Shown one piece after another: positions 44,818 through 52,461 of a stretch of 64,000 bases of DNA. The first letter of the stretch is position 1. Each line of letters starts with the position of its first letter. The position numbers were made by a program, and so were the translations under genes. Location of the stretch: NCBI GenBank assembly GCA_009917455.1, contig QZDS01000020.1:1-64000 (forward strand), given 5' to 3'. Below the pieces are notes generated by a model. The model was given only the letters and a program-made list of their open reading frames with translations. It searched no databases and was not told the origin of the DNA. The DNA is from a bacterium 1xD8-48 (lineage in GTDB: Bacteria; Bacillota; Clostridia; Lachnospirales; Lachnospiraceae).

Positions 44818-46842
44818 TCATCCCTTCCGCAGGCTTTTCCGCCTGCGTTTTACGTAACCGCCGGCCAGTATCGTCACAGCCATAACTGTCAGCAAAACTT
44901 CGCCGGGCTCCGAGCCAATCCGATACCCGCCAAGGGCAAGATTGGAAACCTCAAGAGGCAGAGGCAGGGGCTGGTCGATATCGGTGCTGCTGCCGGAAGG
45001 GTTCCTTACGGTTTCCATCACGGCAATGAAAGAGGTATAGGGGGTCATCATACTGTATTTTAATCCGATTTCGGTGACCTCCTCCTTAATATCGGGATTG
45101 TTTTCATTGATTCCGTAGTCGGTAAGCCGTTCGATTCTTTTCCGCGCCCAGAGATAGCGGATGGCGTCGTTATTTTCAGGAGTAGGCGTCTCAGAGACGG
45201 AAAGGGTCTGCGAGTACGCCTGCCGGCTGCCGGTTTTTCCCGTGATTTTAATCTCACCGGCGGCTTCTCCCCGCCATTTTCCATAGACCACAATGGGCTT
45301 TTGGGCAAAAAGGGTGGGCAGACTGCGGGGCTCCACATCGTACACGTCAAAGCCGTCGTAGACCACCTGAATGTCGGAAAGAACAGGGGATTCAATGTAG
45401 GTGCGGAAGGTTTCGGCAGTTGACGCCGCCTCGGAGGAGTCCGTCACCACAAAGGCCTCCCCGAGTCCGGATTTCGCAATGCCGTCAATGAGATAACGGT
45501 TGACGGAGGAGCCGATTCCAAAGGGGAAAAAGCTGACGCTGCCGAGGTTATTGTCAATCAATTTAAAGATTTCCTTTTCCCCGGCAACATAGCCGTCGGT
45601 GATAACGACGATACTGCGCACCATATCACCGTTTGCGGGGACGGACAGGGCGGCTTCAATCGCCGGGGCAAGCTCCGTGCCGCCTCCGCCCTCCTTATCT
45701 TCGATAAAGTCCAGGGCTTCCCGGATATTTTTGTCCGTGGCTTTCAGGGAGCGGGAGGACATTAAAATAGCGTCGTTTGAAAAAAGCACCAGGTTAAAGC
45801 AATCGGAGGAGCGTAGATTGGAAACAAGGTTCTTAATCAGCCCCCTGGCGGTATCGAGGGGATAGCCGTCCATGGAGCCCGAGACGTCCAGCACAAAAAT
45901 GTATTCCCGGGGCAGAATTTCCTCGGGTTTCTGACGCTCCGGCGGCTGAACCATCAGCATGAAATAATTTTCATCTTCGCCGGTGTTCAGCATCAGGCCG
46001 CAGTTTACCTCCTCGCCGTTTAATTTATAATCTAAAATGAAATCCCTGTTTCCGGCAAAATCCCCGGCATCATCGGGGGCAAGACCGATGCGGGCAAAGG
46101 AGTCCGTATCCTTTACAACTTTTATTTTATGGGAAGAACAGGAGATATCCGCGATGGGAACGCCCGCCGAAAGGGTGACATTGATGTCATATTTTCCGGG
46201 AGAAGAAGTATTTTCCGGCAGACAGGGAGTTTCCACCCAACCGTTTTCGTCCGTATCCTCCGACAAACCTGCATAGCGCGGGCCGACTACCGTGGGGAAA
46301 ACAAACTGATAGGAGCCCTCTGAGGGAGTAATCAGCTCTGTGTAAAAAAGCTCGATGCGCACATTGTCGCCGGGCATGATATTTGCCACGTCCATGGTGA
46401 ACACGTTGGGACGCTGCTGCTCGAGCAGCGAGGCGCTTTTTCCTTCGCTTTTCGCCTCCTCATATTCTGTCTTTGCCTCTTCCTTTTCCTTAATTTGGGC
46501 AGTGATAATGTGATTGCCGATAATCATCTGCATTCCATGGACGGTGACGCCTGTGGGAGCGGGAAAGACATAGCTGGCGTTGATGGGCGTTTTTCCTTCG
46601 TTGGCGTAGGTCTGAGTGACTGTTGTCGCGGCAATAATGCCGTCAATATTTGTTGAGACAGTGGTTTCCTTCAAAGGAAAATGCTCTAACGACGCGTTCT
46701 CCTGATTCAGGATAATCATGTAGGGGGCAAGAGGCCTGTCCTCATCTTCCTCATGCGATTCCCCGGCATAAGCGGCGGCAGGGACTGTAAGAAAAGTAAA
46801 TAAGATAAAAATGGTACACAGGATAAATTTCTTTTGTTTCAT
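44818..46842 (-). CDS. VIT/vWA-domain surface protein, probable exosortase substrate
   Basis: This 674-residue protein begins with a signal peptide (KKFILCTIFILFTFLTVPAAAYAG). A VIT domain (about 45-160, ATTVTQTYANEGKTPINASYVFP) precedes a von Willebrand A domain with metal-site motif FVLDVSGSMDG near residue 320. The C-terminus has SEPGE, a hydrophobic helix (VLLTVMAVTILAGGYV) and KRRRKSLRKG: a tripartite sorting tail like PEP-CTERM. The inter-alpha-trypsin-inhibitor-like architecture is known from adhesion proteins. It is the first gene of a two-gene minus-strand unit with the exosortase. Confidence 0.88.
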   Translation of the reverse strand: MKQKKFILCTIFILFTFLTVPAAAYAGESHEEDEDRPLAPYMIILNQENASLEHFPLKETTVSTNIDGIIAATTVTQTYANEGKTPINASYVFPAPTGVTVHGMQMIIGNHIITAQIKEKEEAKTEYEEAKSEGKSASLLEQQRPNVFTMDVANIMPGDNVRIELFYTELITPSEGSYQFVFPTVVGPRYAGLSEDTDENGWVETPCLPENTSSPGKYDINVTLSAGVPIADISCSSHKIKVVKDTDSFARIGLAPDDAGDFAGNRDFILDYKLNGEEVNCGLMLNTGEDENYFMLMVQPPERQKPEEILPREYIFVLDVSGSMDGYPLDTARGLIKNLVSNLRSSDCFNLVLFSNDAILMSSRSLKATDKNIREALDFIEDKEGGGGTELAPAIEAALSVPANGDMVRSIVVITDGYVAGEKEIFKLIDNNLGSVSFFPFGIGSSVNRYLIDGIAKSGLGEAFVVTDSSEAASTAETFRTYIESPVLSDIQVVYDGFDVYDVEPRSLPTLFAQKPIVVYGKWRGEAAGEIKITGKTGSRQAYSQTLSVSETPTPENNDAIRYLWARKRIERLTDYGINENNPDIKEEVTEIGLKYSMMTPYTSFIAVMETVRNPSGSSTDIDQPLPLPLEVSNLALGGYRIGSEPGEVLLTVMAVTILAGGYVKRRRKSLRKG

Positions 46843-46890
46843 TGTCGGCCTCGTTTCCGGCGCTTCTGGCGCCTGTGATAGTTAAAATTT

Positions 46891-46942
46891 ATAATAGCAA
46901 GGCATCAAAAGAGCATCAAAGTTGTATCATTTTTGCATCATT
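46891..46942 (-). promoter_or_regulatory. Promoter of the VIT/vWA-exosortase unit with phased repeats
   Basis: On the minus strand, TTGATG (46919-46914), a 17-bp spacer and TATTAT (46896-46891) make a reasonable promoter. On the plus strand, GCATCAAA occurs at 46902 and 46912, GTATCATT at 46924 and GCATCATT at 46935: four related hexamers at steps of 10-12 bp, so all on one face of the helix and covering the promoter. They are a likely regulator binding array. Confidence 0.5.
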
Positions 46943-47099
46943 TTATGATTAAAGCCGCATGGGAAGCGGATGGGGGTTACGTAATATACAGCCTGCCTGT
47001 AAATATTATGTATGGAAGAACTGGTACAAAATATTGATATCTGCCGGAGGGAGCCGCTGCAAAAGTAGAGGAGATTTTATGGAATGCCGTAAGGAATTG
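46943..47099. other. Gap between divergent genes
   Basis: The region between the VIT/vWA promoter array and the promoter of the gene at 47135 holds no coding frame that I can support. Confidence 0.5.
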
Positions 47100-47128
47100 T
47101 TGCGGAAACAGTTGGGATTTTATATAAT
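47100..47128 (+). promoter_or_regulatory. Promoter placing the start point at the ATG
   Basis: TTGCGG (47100-47105), a 17-bp spacer and TATAAT (47123-47128) predict a transcription start close to 47135, which is the start codon itself. No ribosome site is visible, so the message may be leaderless. Confidence 0.5.
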
Positions 47129-47134
47129 GATTTC

Positions 47135-47767
47135 ATGAAAACATTACACGATAAAGATATCAGGGAGCCTCTTTTTGAATTTCTCGAGGAGGTTTACGGG
47201 AAAGTGAGAATCCTGGAGGAAAAGACCATGGGCAAGTCGAGGGCGGACGTGGTGATGGTGACGCCGGATTTGCTTTGCGGAATTGAAATTAAAAGCGACG
47301 CCGATACCTACGCCAGACTGAAACGCCAGGTGAAGGACTACGACCTGTATTATGACTGCAACTATGCGGTGGTGGGAACCAGCCATGCCATGCACATTAA
47401 GGAGCATCTCCCGGCATGGTGGGGAATCATTACCGTGGAGCTGGTGGAGGAAAAGGCGGATTTTTATATTATGCGTAAAGCCCTTCCCAATCCGAAGACG
47501 GACTGGAAAAGAAAGATAGGCATTCTCTGGCGGCCGGAGCTTGCCCACATACAGGAGCTGAACGGGCTGCCGGGATATAAAGAAAAAAGCAAGCTTTTCG
47601 TACAGGAAAAGGTGCTTGATAAAGTGCCCCGGGAGGTGCTGCAAAGGCAGCTCTGCGAGGAGCTTTTCGAGAGGGATTATACGGTAATCGGAGAGAAAAT
47701 ACAAAGGTTCCGTCAGGAGAACGGAAAAGGAAAAAGAACCAAAAAGAAGAGAGGCGGACGGCGGTAA
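47135..47767 (+). CDS. sce7726-like PD-(D/E)XK-fold protein
   Basis: This 210-residue protein resembles the sce7726 family: MKTLHDKDIREPLFEFL, EEKTMGKSRADVVMVTPDLLCGIEIKSDADTYARLKRQVKDYDLYYDCNYAVVG. The D-(x)n-E-I-K core is that of the PD-(D/E)XK nuclease superfamily, but biochemical activity of this family is not settled. The C-terminus is strongly basic (KGKRTKKKRGGRR), suggesting nucleic acid contact. It is convergent with the ImmA/IrrE-like gene seven bases downstream. Such proteins often occur in variable chromosomal islands. Confidence 0.75.
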   Translation: MKTLHDKDIREPLFEFLEEVYGKVRILEEKTMGKSRADVVMVTPDLLCGIEIKSDADTYARLKRQVKDYDLYYDCNYAVVGTSHAMHIKEHLPAWWGIITVELVEEKADFYIMRKALPNPKTDWKRKIGILWRPELAHIQELNGLPGYKEKSKLFVQEKVLDKVPREVLQRQLCEELFERDYTVIGEKIQRFRQENGKGKRTKKKRGGRR

Positions 47768-47774
47768 ACCCTCA

Positions 47775-48191
47775 TTATCCCGGAGGGGTAATGTTTGCGT
47801 CCAGAATGCTCTGCAGGGTATAGTTACTCATCTCCGCAAGAGGCATATTAAAGGAGCCCTCGTCAAAAAGAAGGGCAACGGCGAAAAGATTCACTTCATA
47901 CTCGTTGGCAAGGTTGGTATCCTTGTAATTGCTTTTGTTGGCATGGTTAAAAACGGCATGCCCCAACTCATGGGCGCAGAGAACATTTTTGGAAACGGCG
48001 TCATAGTTGTCGTTAATCAAAATCACCTTTAAGCCGTCTTCAAATTTATAGGTGTTGGCCTTCAGATACTGCGTGCCGGTTTTGATAAAGCCCACATTGT
48101 AGCGCAGTCTGCGGGCAATCTCCACCGCATTGGTGGTTTCAAAGACATTCCTTAAAATTTTGGCATATAAAATAATGTTTTCTTTTGTCAT
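47775..48191 (-). CDS. ImmA/IrrE-family metallopeptidase
   Basis: This 138-residue protein has the zinc peptidase motif HELGH in KNVLCAHELGHAVFNHAN and a downstream glutamate region (LANEYEVNLFAVALL). ImmA/IrrE peptidases cut or inactivate helix-turn-helix repressors and often sit beside their target repressor. No such repressor is adjacent here, so the partner is not known. A GGAGAATTT site precedes the ATG at 48191. It is followed by the end of a gene on the opposite strand. Confidence 0.88.
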   Translation of the reverse strand: MTKENIILYAKILRNVFETTNAVEIARRLRYNVGFIKTGTQYLKANTYKFEDGLKVILINDNYDAVSKNVLCAHELGHAVFNHANKSNYKDTNLANEYEVNLFAVALLFDEGSFNMPLAEMSNYTLQSILDANITPPG

Positions 48192-48275
48192 GGTAAATTC
48201 TCCTTCGTACCCTATAATAAGTATAAATATTTATGCCCCGCTTGTCAATATATAGTGTGAAAAAGAAGCGGCAAT

Positions 48276-49337
48276 TCAATATTTTGTGTTGCGGTATTTT
48301 TCTGCGGCGGGGTCTTTCATCTGAAAATGACGGAACCATTCCTTTGTGTCCGCATTTTTTTCCGTCAGAGACCTGTTTTTGTAGAGAAAGCGGGTCAGGG
48401 CATAGCAGTCCACCCAGATTTCGTTATTGCCTTCCTTCTGGGATTCGTCAAAAATAAGCTGCAGCCCCCAGTGGAGATGGACAGTCTCGATGTTGTTGGT
48501 GTTCTCCACAGTACTATAGCCGGTGTGCCCCATATAGCCAATCACGTCTCCGGCGGTGACAATGCTCCCTTCTTCCAGGTTCAAAGCGTAAGGAAAGTTC
48601 TGCCGCAGATGGGCGTAATAATAGTAGCGTTTGCCGTCAAAGCTGCGGATGCCGATGCGCCAGCCGCCGTACTGATTCCAGCCCAGAGCCTCCACATAGC
48701 CGGACTCGATTGCGATTATGGGCGTTCCCACCTGTCCCATCATGTCATGTCCCAGATGCGGCCTTTTGTAGCCGTAGCTCCGGGAGGAGCCGAAGTCGTC
48801 ATAGTCGCTGTACTCAAAGCCCCTGGCAATGGGAGAAAAGGCTTTCAGTCCGTAAACCTTTTTCCACTGTTTTTTTCCGTTTTCATCCTCCTGTTCGATT
48901 TCATATTCGCCTACCATGCCGCCAAGCACCGCTTCGTAGGCTTCATAGTAGTAATCATAATATTTCATGTCCTCTGTCAGCTTTTTCATGGTGGTTTCCC
49001 CGGAGGAAAGTTCCGAGGCAAGCTTTTTGATAAGAGCCGGACTGTCTTTTCCGAAAGTACCGCCCTTTTTGGCTCCCACATAGGCCAAAAGCTCAATCCA
49101 GTCAAGATGTACGGGCTGTCCGTAGCTTTCCACATCCAGATTGTAAGCGGCGCAGAGGGCTTCATAGGTGACGTTGAAATCCACCCATTTGATATAGGCG
49201 CCGCCGGAGCCGGCAGCCACTTCGACGGCGTTTGCCTTCCGGCCTTCTCTTTCTGACTGGCAGCTTTTTAACAGGCAGACTAAAATAAGGAGAAGCCCCA
49301 ATATGAGAATAGCGATGGTATAGCAGAGTTTTTTCAT
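48276..49337 (-). CDS. Membrane-anchored M23-family peptidoglycan endopeptidase
   Basis: This 353-residue protein has an N-terminal membrane anchor (MKKLCYTIAILILGLLLILVCLL). A middle region of about 130 residues has no domain I recognise. The C-terminal LytM/M23 domain has metal ligands in HLGHDMMGQVGTPI (HxxxD) and in ETVHLHWGLQL (HxH), with the GYVEALGWNQYGGW strand. It should cut peptide cross-links of the cell wall from the outer face of the membrane. The last residues form a charged tail. It is divergent from the AraC gene at 49527. Confidence 0.88.
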   Translation of the reverse strand: MKKLCYTIAILILGLLLILVCLLKSCQSEREGRKANAVEVAAGSGGAYIKWVDFNVTYEALCAAYNLDVESYGQPVHLDWIELLAYVGAKKGGTFGKDSPALIKKLASELSSGETTMKKLTEDMKYYDYYYEAYEAVLGGMVGEYEIEQEDENGKKQWKKVYGLKAFSPIARGFEYSDYDDFGSSRSYGYKRPHLGHDMMGQVGTPIIAIESGYVEALGWNQYGGWRIGIRSFDGKRYYYYAHLRQNFPYALNLEEGSIVTAGDVIGYMGHTGYSTVENTNNIETVHLHWGLQLIFDESQKEGNNEIWVDCYALTRFLYKNRSLTEKNADTKEWFRHFQMKDPAAEKYRNTKY

Positions 49338-49526
49338 GACGTGTACCCACGGAAAACAGATTAAGAAAATATATGCGGCGGGAGGAGAGAATATAACATA
49401 CTATCCGGTGGTTTGTGAGCGGAATGGCTGAAGGGGTCAGGGAACATCGCAAAGAGGGCGACATTTAGCGATTTGTATGGTAAAATAAAAAAAAGATACG
49501 CGATTTTGCGAAAGGATGAAGAATAA
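49338..49526. other. Divergent intergenic region
   Basis: This 189-base region lies between the M23 gene (minus) and the AraC gene (plus). A TAAAAT box near 49481-49486 could serve the AraC gene; a clear -35 is not visible. No RNA gene was seen. Confidence 0.4.
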
Positions 49527-50723
49527 ATGGATTTTTTACAGGCGGCGGCGCTTTTTACGCCCGCTTTTACGGGACTGGCAATGACAATTTATGACAAAGA
49601 CCCGGAAGTATTGAAGAATTTCGAAAAGAAATACTGCTTTTGTGCCAGTCTGCAGAGCGCGTTCACAGCTTCGGAGCTGGCGTCGTTTTCAGAACTGAGG
49701 GAGAAAGCGTATATTTATGAAATCATTGACCCTATGGAGGTTCATCTGGTTATATTCTGGGCGAAAGAGAGCTGGGTGCTTTTAGGCCCTTTTGTGGAAT
49801 CCAAATGGAATGAGAAAAAAGCCAGGCAGCTTCTTGCCAGCCATGGGGCCGATGCAGGGACATTTTTTTCCTGTAAAATGTATTACTGCCAGCTTCCGAT
49901 TCAGCAGGGAAATTATGTGGCAAGAATAGCGCTGTTCTTACTTGACAACAGCACGGAATCGGAGAATTTCCGTGAAATCAGAACGGTTTATACTCATAAA
50001 CGGCAGGGCAATCCCCGCCTTATTCCCCAGGAAGCCTATGAGGACATTGCCATTGTAAACCGGCGTTATCACATGGAGGAGCAGTTTATCGAAGCCATAA
50101 GCGCAGGGGAGACGAAAAAGGCGCTGCTGCTTTTGATGGAGCTGGAAAAGCTGTCCGCAGGCCTTCGCTTTGTGTCGGAAAATATGAAGGATCAGATAGC
50201 CGGGGCCGCTATTGTGCGGACAGTGATAAGAATGGGCGCGGAACGCGGCGGGCTTGCCCCTGTGGTTATTGACTCGATTAGTCAGGAGTATGCCCAGCAG
50301 ATGCAGCACACAGTTTCCGCAGAAAAGCTGGGGCGGCTTCTGGAAAAGATGGTTATTCAGGTTTGCGGCGTTATCAGGGAAGAACACAAAAATAACTATT
50401 CCGTGTATGTAAAAAAAGCGATTGACTATATCGGTCTGAATTTAAGCCGGCAGATTACCGTAACGGAGTTGTCGGAGGTTTCCGGCATTACCCAGTCCTA
50501 TTTTGTGAAAATCTTTGGGAAGGAGACGGGCATGACGGTGAAGCAGTACATGGCGAAAAAGCGTTGCGAGGCTGCCGCGGAGCTGCTTCTTGACAGTAAG
50601 CTGAGCGTCCAGCAGGTCGGGGCATATGTGGGATATGCCGATAACAATTATTTTTCCAAGGTATTTAAGGCAAATATGGGGGCGTCTCCGCAGGATTACC
50701 GGAAAAAATATAATTTTTACTAA
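49527..50723 (+). CDS. AraC-family regulator with PocR-like sensor domain
   Basis: This 398-residue protein has an N-terminal ligand domain (about 1-150) whose pattern, including SWVLLGPFVESKW, resembles the PocR domain, a linker, and a C-terminal AraC-type double helix-turn-helix (KKAIDYIGLNLSRQITVTELSEVSGITQSYFVKIFGKETGMTVKQYM, then YVGYADNNYFSKVFKANMGASPQDYRKKY). It precedes the GH88 gene in the same direction, and an inverted repeat is present at that gene's promoter, so regulation of glycan use by a small sugar ligand is likely. The start follows AAAGGATG. Confidence 0.88.
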   Translation: MDFLQAAALFTPAFTGLAMTIYDKDPEVLKNFEKKYCFCASLQSAFTASELASFSELREKAYIYEIIDPMEVHLVIFWAKESWVLLGPFVESKWNEKKARQLLASHGADAGTFFSCKMYYCQLPIQQGNYVARIALFLLDNSTESENFREIRTVYTHKRQGNPRLIPQEAYEDIAIVNRRYHMEEQFIEAISAGETKKALLLLMELEKLSAGLRFVSENMKDQIAGAAIVRTVIRMGAERGGLAPVVIDSISQEYAQQMQHTVSAEKLGRLLEKMVIQVCGVIREEHKNNYSVYVKKAIDYIGLNLSRQITVTELSEVSGITQSYFVKIFGKETGMTVKQYMAKKRCEAAAELLLDSKLSVQQVGAYVGYADNNYFSKVFKANMGASPQDYRKKYNFY

Positions 50724-50743
50724 AAGTTATTTGTTTTTTCTAT

Positions 50744-50770
50744 CAGACGGATGTCTGCTTTCATTATAAT
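50744..50770 (+). promoter_or_regulatory. Promoter and operator of the GH88 gene
   Basis: TATAAT lies at 50765-50770 and the -35 region is poor. An inverted repeat CAGAC/GTCTG (50744-50748 and 50753-50757) covers the -35 position. The direct repeat CAGATAAT appears at about 50810 and 50823. A weak -35 with a nearby repeat fits AraC-dependent activation. Confidence 0.45.
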
Positions 50771-50853
50771 AAAATATTATGCCGGAGAAGTAAAAACGGC
50801 AGTTGGAAGCAGATAATTGAAACAGATAATCGGAAAAAAGGAAGGAGATTTTT

Positions 50854-52032
50854 ATGGGGAAAACAGAACCAGGCAATGCAGACAGAGAATGGCTTGAGGG
50901 GATTTACCAAAAGCTGCTGGTAAAAATGAAAGCGGAGTGCGGGAGAGTAGGCACAAAAATCCCCTATTCTCCTAAGGACGGAAGATATTCGGATATGGCG
51001 GAAGCCTTTCCCGGCGGTATTGGTTTCTGGACGAACGGATTCTGGCCCGGAATGCTCTGGCAGATGTATTCTGCCACGGAAGATGAGATTTACAAAGAGA
51101 CGGCGGAAGGGGTGGAGGAACGTCTGGCCGGTCTTTTGGATACCTTTGAAAGCCTTGACCATGATATCGGGTTTCTGTTCCTTCCCTCGGCGGTTGCCAA
51201 TTACCGGAAGACAGGAAATAAGGATGCCCGCCGCAGAGGACTCCACGCGGCAAACATTCTGGCAGGACGGTTTAATCCGGTGGGGAAATTTATCCGGGCA
51301 TGGAACGGGAGTGTCGGGCCGGTGCTGGGCGAGAAGGAATCCAGCGGAGGAATGATAATTGACTGTATGATGAATATCCCCCTTCTTTACTGGGCGGCAA
51401 AGGAAACCGGAGACCCGCGTTTTCACCATGTGGCTGTAAGCCATGCGAAAACGGCGCAGCAGTACATAGTAAGGGAAGACGGAAGCTGTAACCATATCGT
51501 GGTTTTTGACCCCCAGACCGGAGAATTTCTGGATAATCCCGGCGGACAGGGCTTTGAGCAGGGGTCTGCCTGGAGCAGAGGACAGTCCTGGGCGGTTTAC
51601 GGATTTTCTTTAAGCTACCGCCATACAGGGGACGAGTCTTTCCTGAACACGGCAAAGAGATGCGCGCATTACTGCATCTCCAACCTTGCGGTGAACGGCT
51701 GGCTTCCTCTTGTGGATTACCGTGCGCCGAAGGAGCCTCTTAAGTATGATTCTACTGCCGGAATGATTACGGCCTGCGGCCTTTTGGAGCTTGCGGAGCA
51801 TGTGGGAGAATATGAAAAGAATCTGTATACCACGGCGGCTCTTAATATTTTGAAGGCCTGCGACGCAAAATTCAGTAATTGGGACCCTGAGGCGGATTCG
51901 ATTGTGGACGGCGGTACTTTCTTTTACCATGACCCGGAAGGGAAAAATACCGAGGTGCCGATTATTTATGCGGACTATTACTTTATTGAGGCGCTTTTAC
52001 GGCTTAAGGGGGAAGCGCTGTTTATCTGGTAG
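50854..52032 (+). CDS. Unsaturated glucuronyl hydrolase, GH88 family
   Basis: This 392-residue (alpha/alpha)6-barrel enzyme removes the unsaturated uronic acid from the end of oligosaccharides produced by polysaccharide lyases. The two aspartates used by GH88 fall in SLDHDIGFLF (about residue 108) and SGGMIIDCMMNIPLLYWA (about 169). WSRGQSWAVYGFSLSYRHTGD and YDSTAGMITACGLLEL are further family signatures. There is no signal peptide, so imported oligosaccharides are the likely substrate. GAAGGAGA precedes the ATG. It may process host glycosaminoglycans, but the substrate cannot be fixed. Confidence 0.9.
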   Translation: MGKTEPGNADREWLEGIYQKLLVKMKAECGRVGTKIPYSPKDGRYSDMAEAFPGGIGFWTNGFWPGMLWQMYSATEDEIYKETAEGVEERLAGLLDTFESLDHDIGFLFLPSAVANYRKTGNKDARRRGLHAANILAGRFNPVGKFIRAWNGSVGPVLGEKESSGGMIIDCMMNIPLLYWAAKETGDPRFHHVAVSHAKTAQQYIVREDGSCNHIVVFDPQTGEFLDNPGGQGFEQGSAWSRGQSWAVYGFSLSYRHTGDESFLNTAKRCAHYCISNLAVNGWLPLVDYRAPKEPLKYDSTAGMITACGLLELAEHVGEYEKNLYTTAALNILKACDAKFSNWDPEADSIVDGGTFFYHDPEGKNTEVPIIYADYYFIEALLRLKGEALFIW

Positions 52033-52065
52033 GAGATGGCAGTAAGAGAAGTTATATTTGGAAAA

Positions 52066-52096
52066 GAGCGGCTGTTTTTGAGCCGCTCCGTTTTTT
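52066..52096 (+). terminator. Terminator of the GH88 gene
   Basis: Perfect arms GAGCGGCT (52066-52073) and AGCCGCTC (52081-52088) are followed by CG and six T residues. Confidence 0.85.
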
Positions 52097-52121
52097 GAAA
52101 ACCGATTTTTGGAAATGCAAT

Positions 52122-52175
52122 AATCCCCGCTGGAAATTCATTGCCAATAAACATTGGATTTTCAGCGGGGATTTT
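52122..52175. terminator. Second long hairpin, possibly bidirectional
   Basis: Outer arms AATCCCCGCTG (52122-52132) and CAGCGGGGATT (52163-52173) are exact complements, and further pairing continues inside. It lies between the GH88 terminator and the left recombination site and could stop leftward transcripts leaving the recombinase segment. Confidence 0.65.
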
Positions 52176-52199
52176 GTGTTTTTGATTATTAAAAATAAA

Positions 52200-52226
52200 A
52201 TTTCGTAGAATTAATTATTCTGCGAA
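52200..52226. repeat. Left recombination site (IRL)
   Basis: A 27-bp near-palindrome: arm TTTCGTAGAA, centre TTAATTA, arm TTCTGCGAAA. Read on the opposite strand it matches the right site at 26 of 27 positions. Size, inverted arms and a 7-bp slightly asymmetric centre are those of a tyrosine-recombinase crossover site. On the minus strand the hairpin is followed by TTTTATTTTTAAT, so it could also terminate leftward transcription. Confidence 0.8.
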
Positions 52227-52296
52227 ATTTTTTGCTTAAAAGAACCCGTTTATAATGCTGCCGGTTTCGTTTTGAACGTTTTGACCACTGCTAATG

Positions 52297-52325
52297 ATTA
52301 TACTTGATATCGCTATTGTTGTCAA
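52297..52325 (-). promoter_or_regulatory. Outward consensus promoter inside the invertible segment
   Basis: On the minus strand, TTGACA (52325-52320), exactly 17 bp, then TATAAT (52302-52297) form a perfect sigma-70 promoter. It faces left, away from the recombinase and through the left site. There is no gene on the minus strand for it to serve. After inversion its transcript would cross the right site into the csrA-like gene. Confidence 0.85.
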
Positions 52326-52404
52326 ATCTTCTGTTTTACAAAAAAAATGATGTTTTCAAGTGTTATAAGTGTCAGAATTTTGGTGATAATGAAAATCTCT
52401 GTAA

Positions 52405-52410
52405 TATAAT
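52405..52410 (+). promoter_or_regulatory. -10 box of the recombinase gene
   Basis: TATAAT at 52405-52410 lies 51 bases before the recombinase start. The best -35 candidate (TTGGTG at 52380-52385) leaves a long 19-bp spacer, so this promoter is predicted to be weak. Confidence 0.4.
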
Positions 52411-52461
52411 TTAGAATTTTATATGGTCGGAAATATGGTCAGAAAAAGAAAGGAGATAAAT

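Noticed and set aside
48327..49256. A 309-codon plus-strand frame opposite the M23 peptidase
   Set aside because: The minus strand has a full M23 domain with metal ligands and a membrane anchor; the other frame is a shadow.
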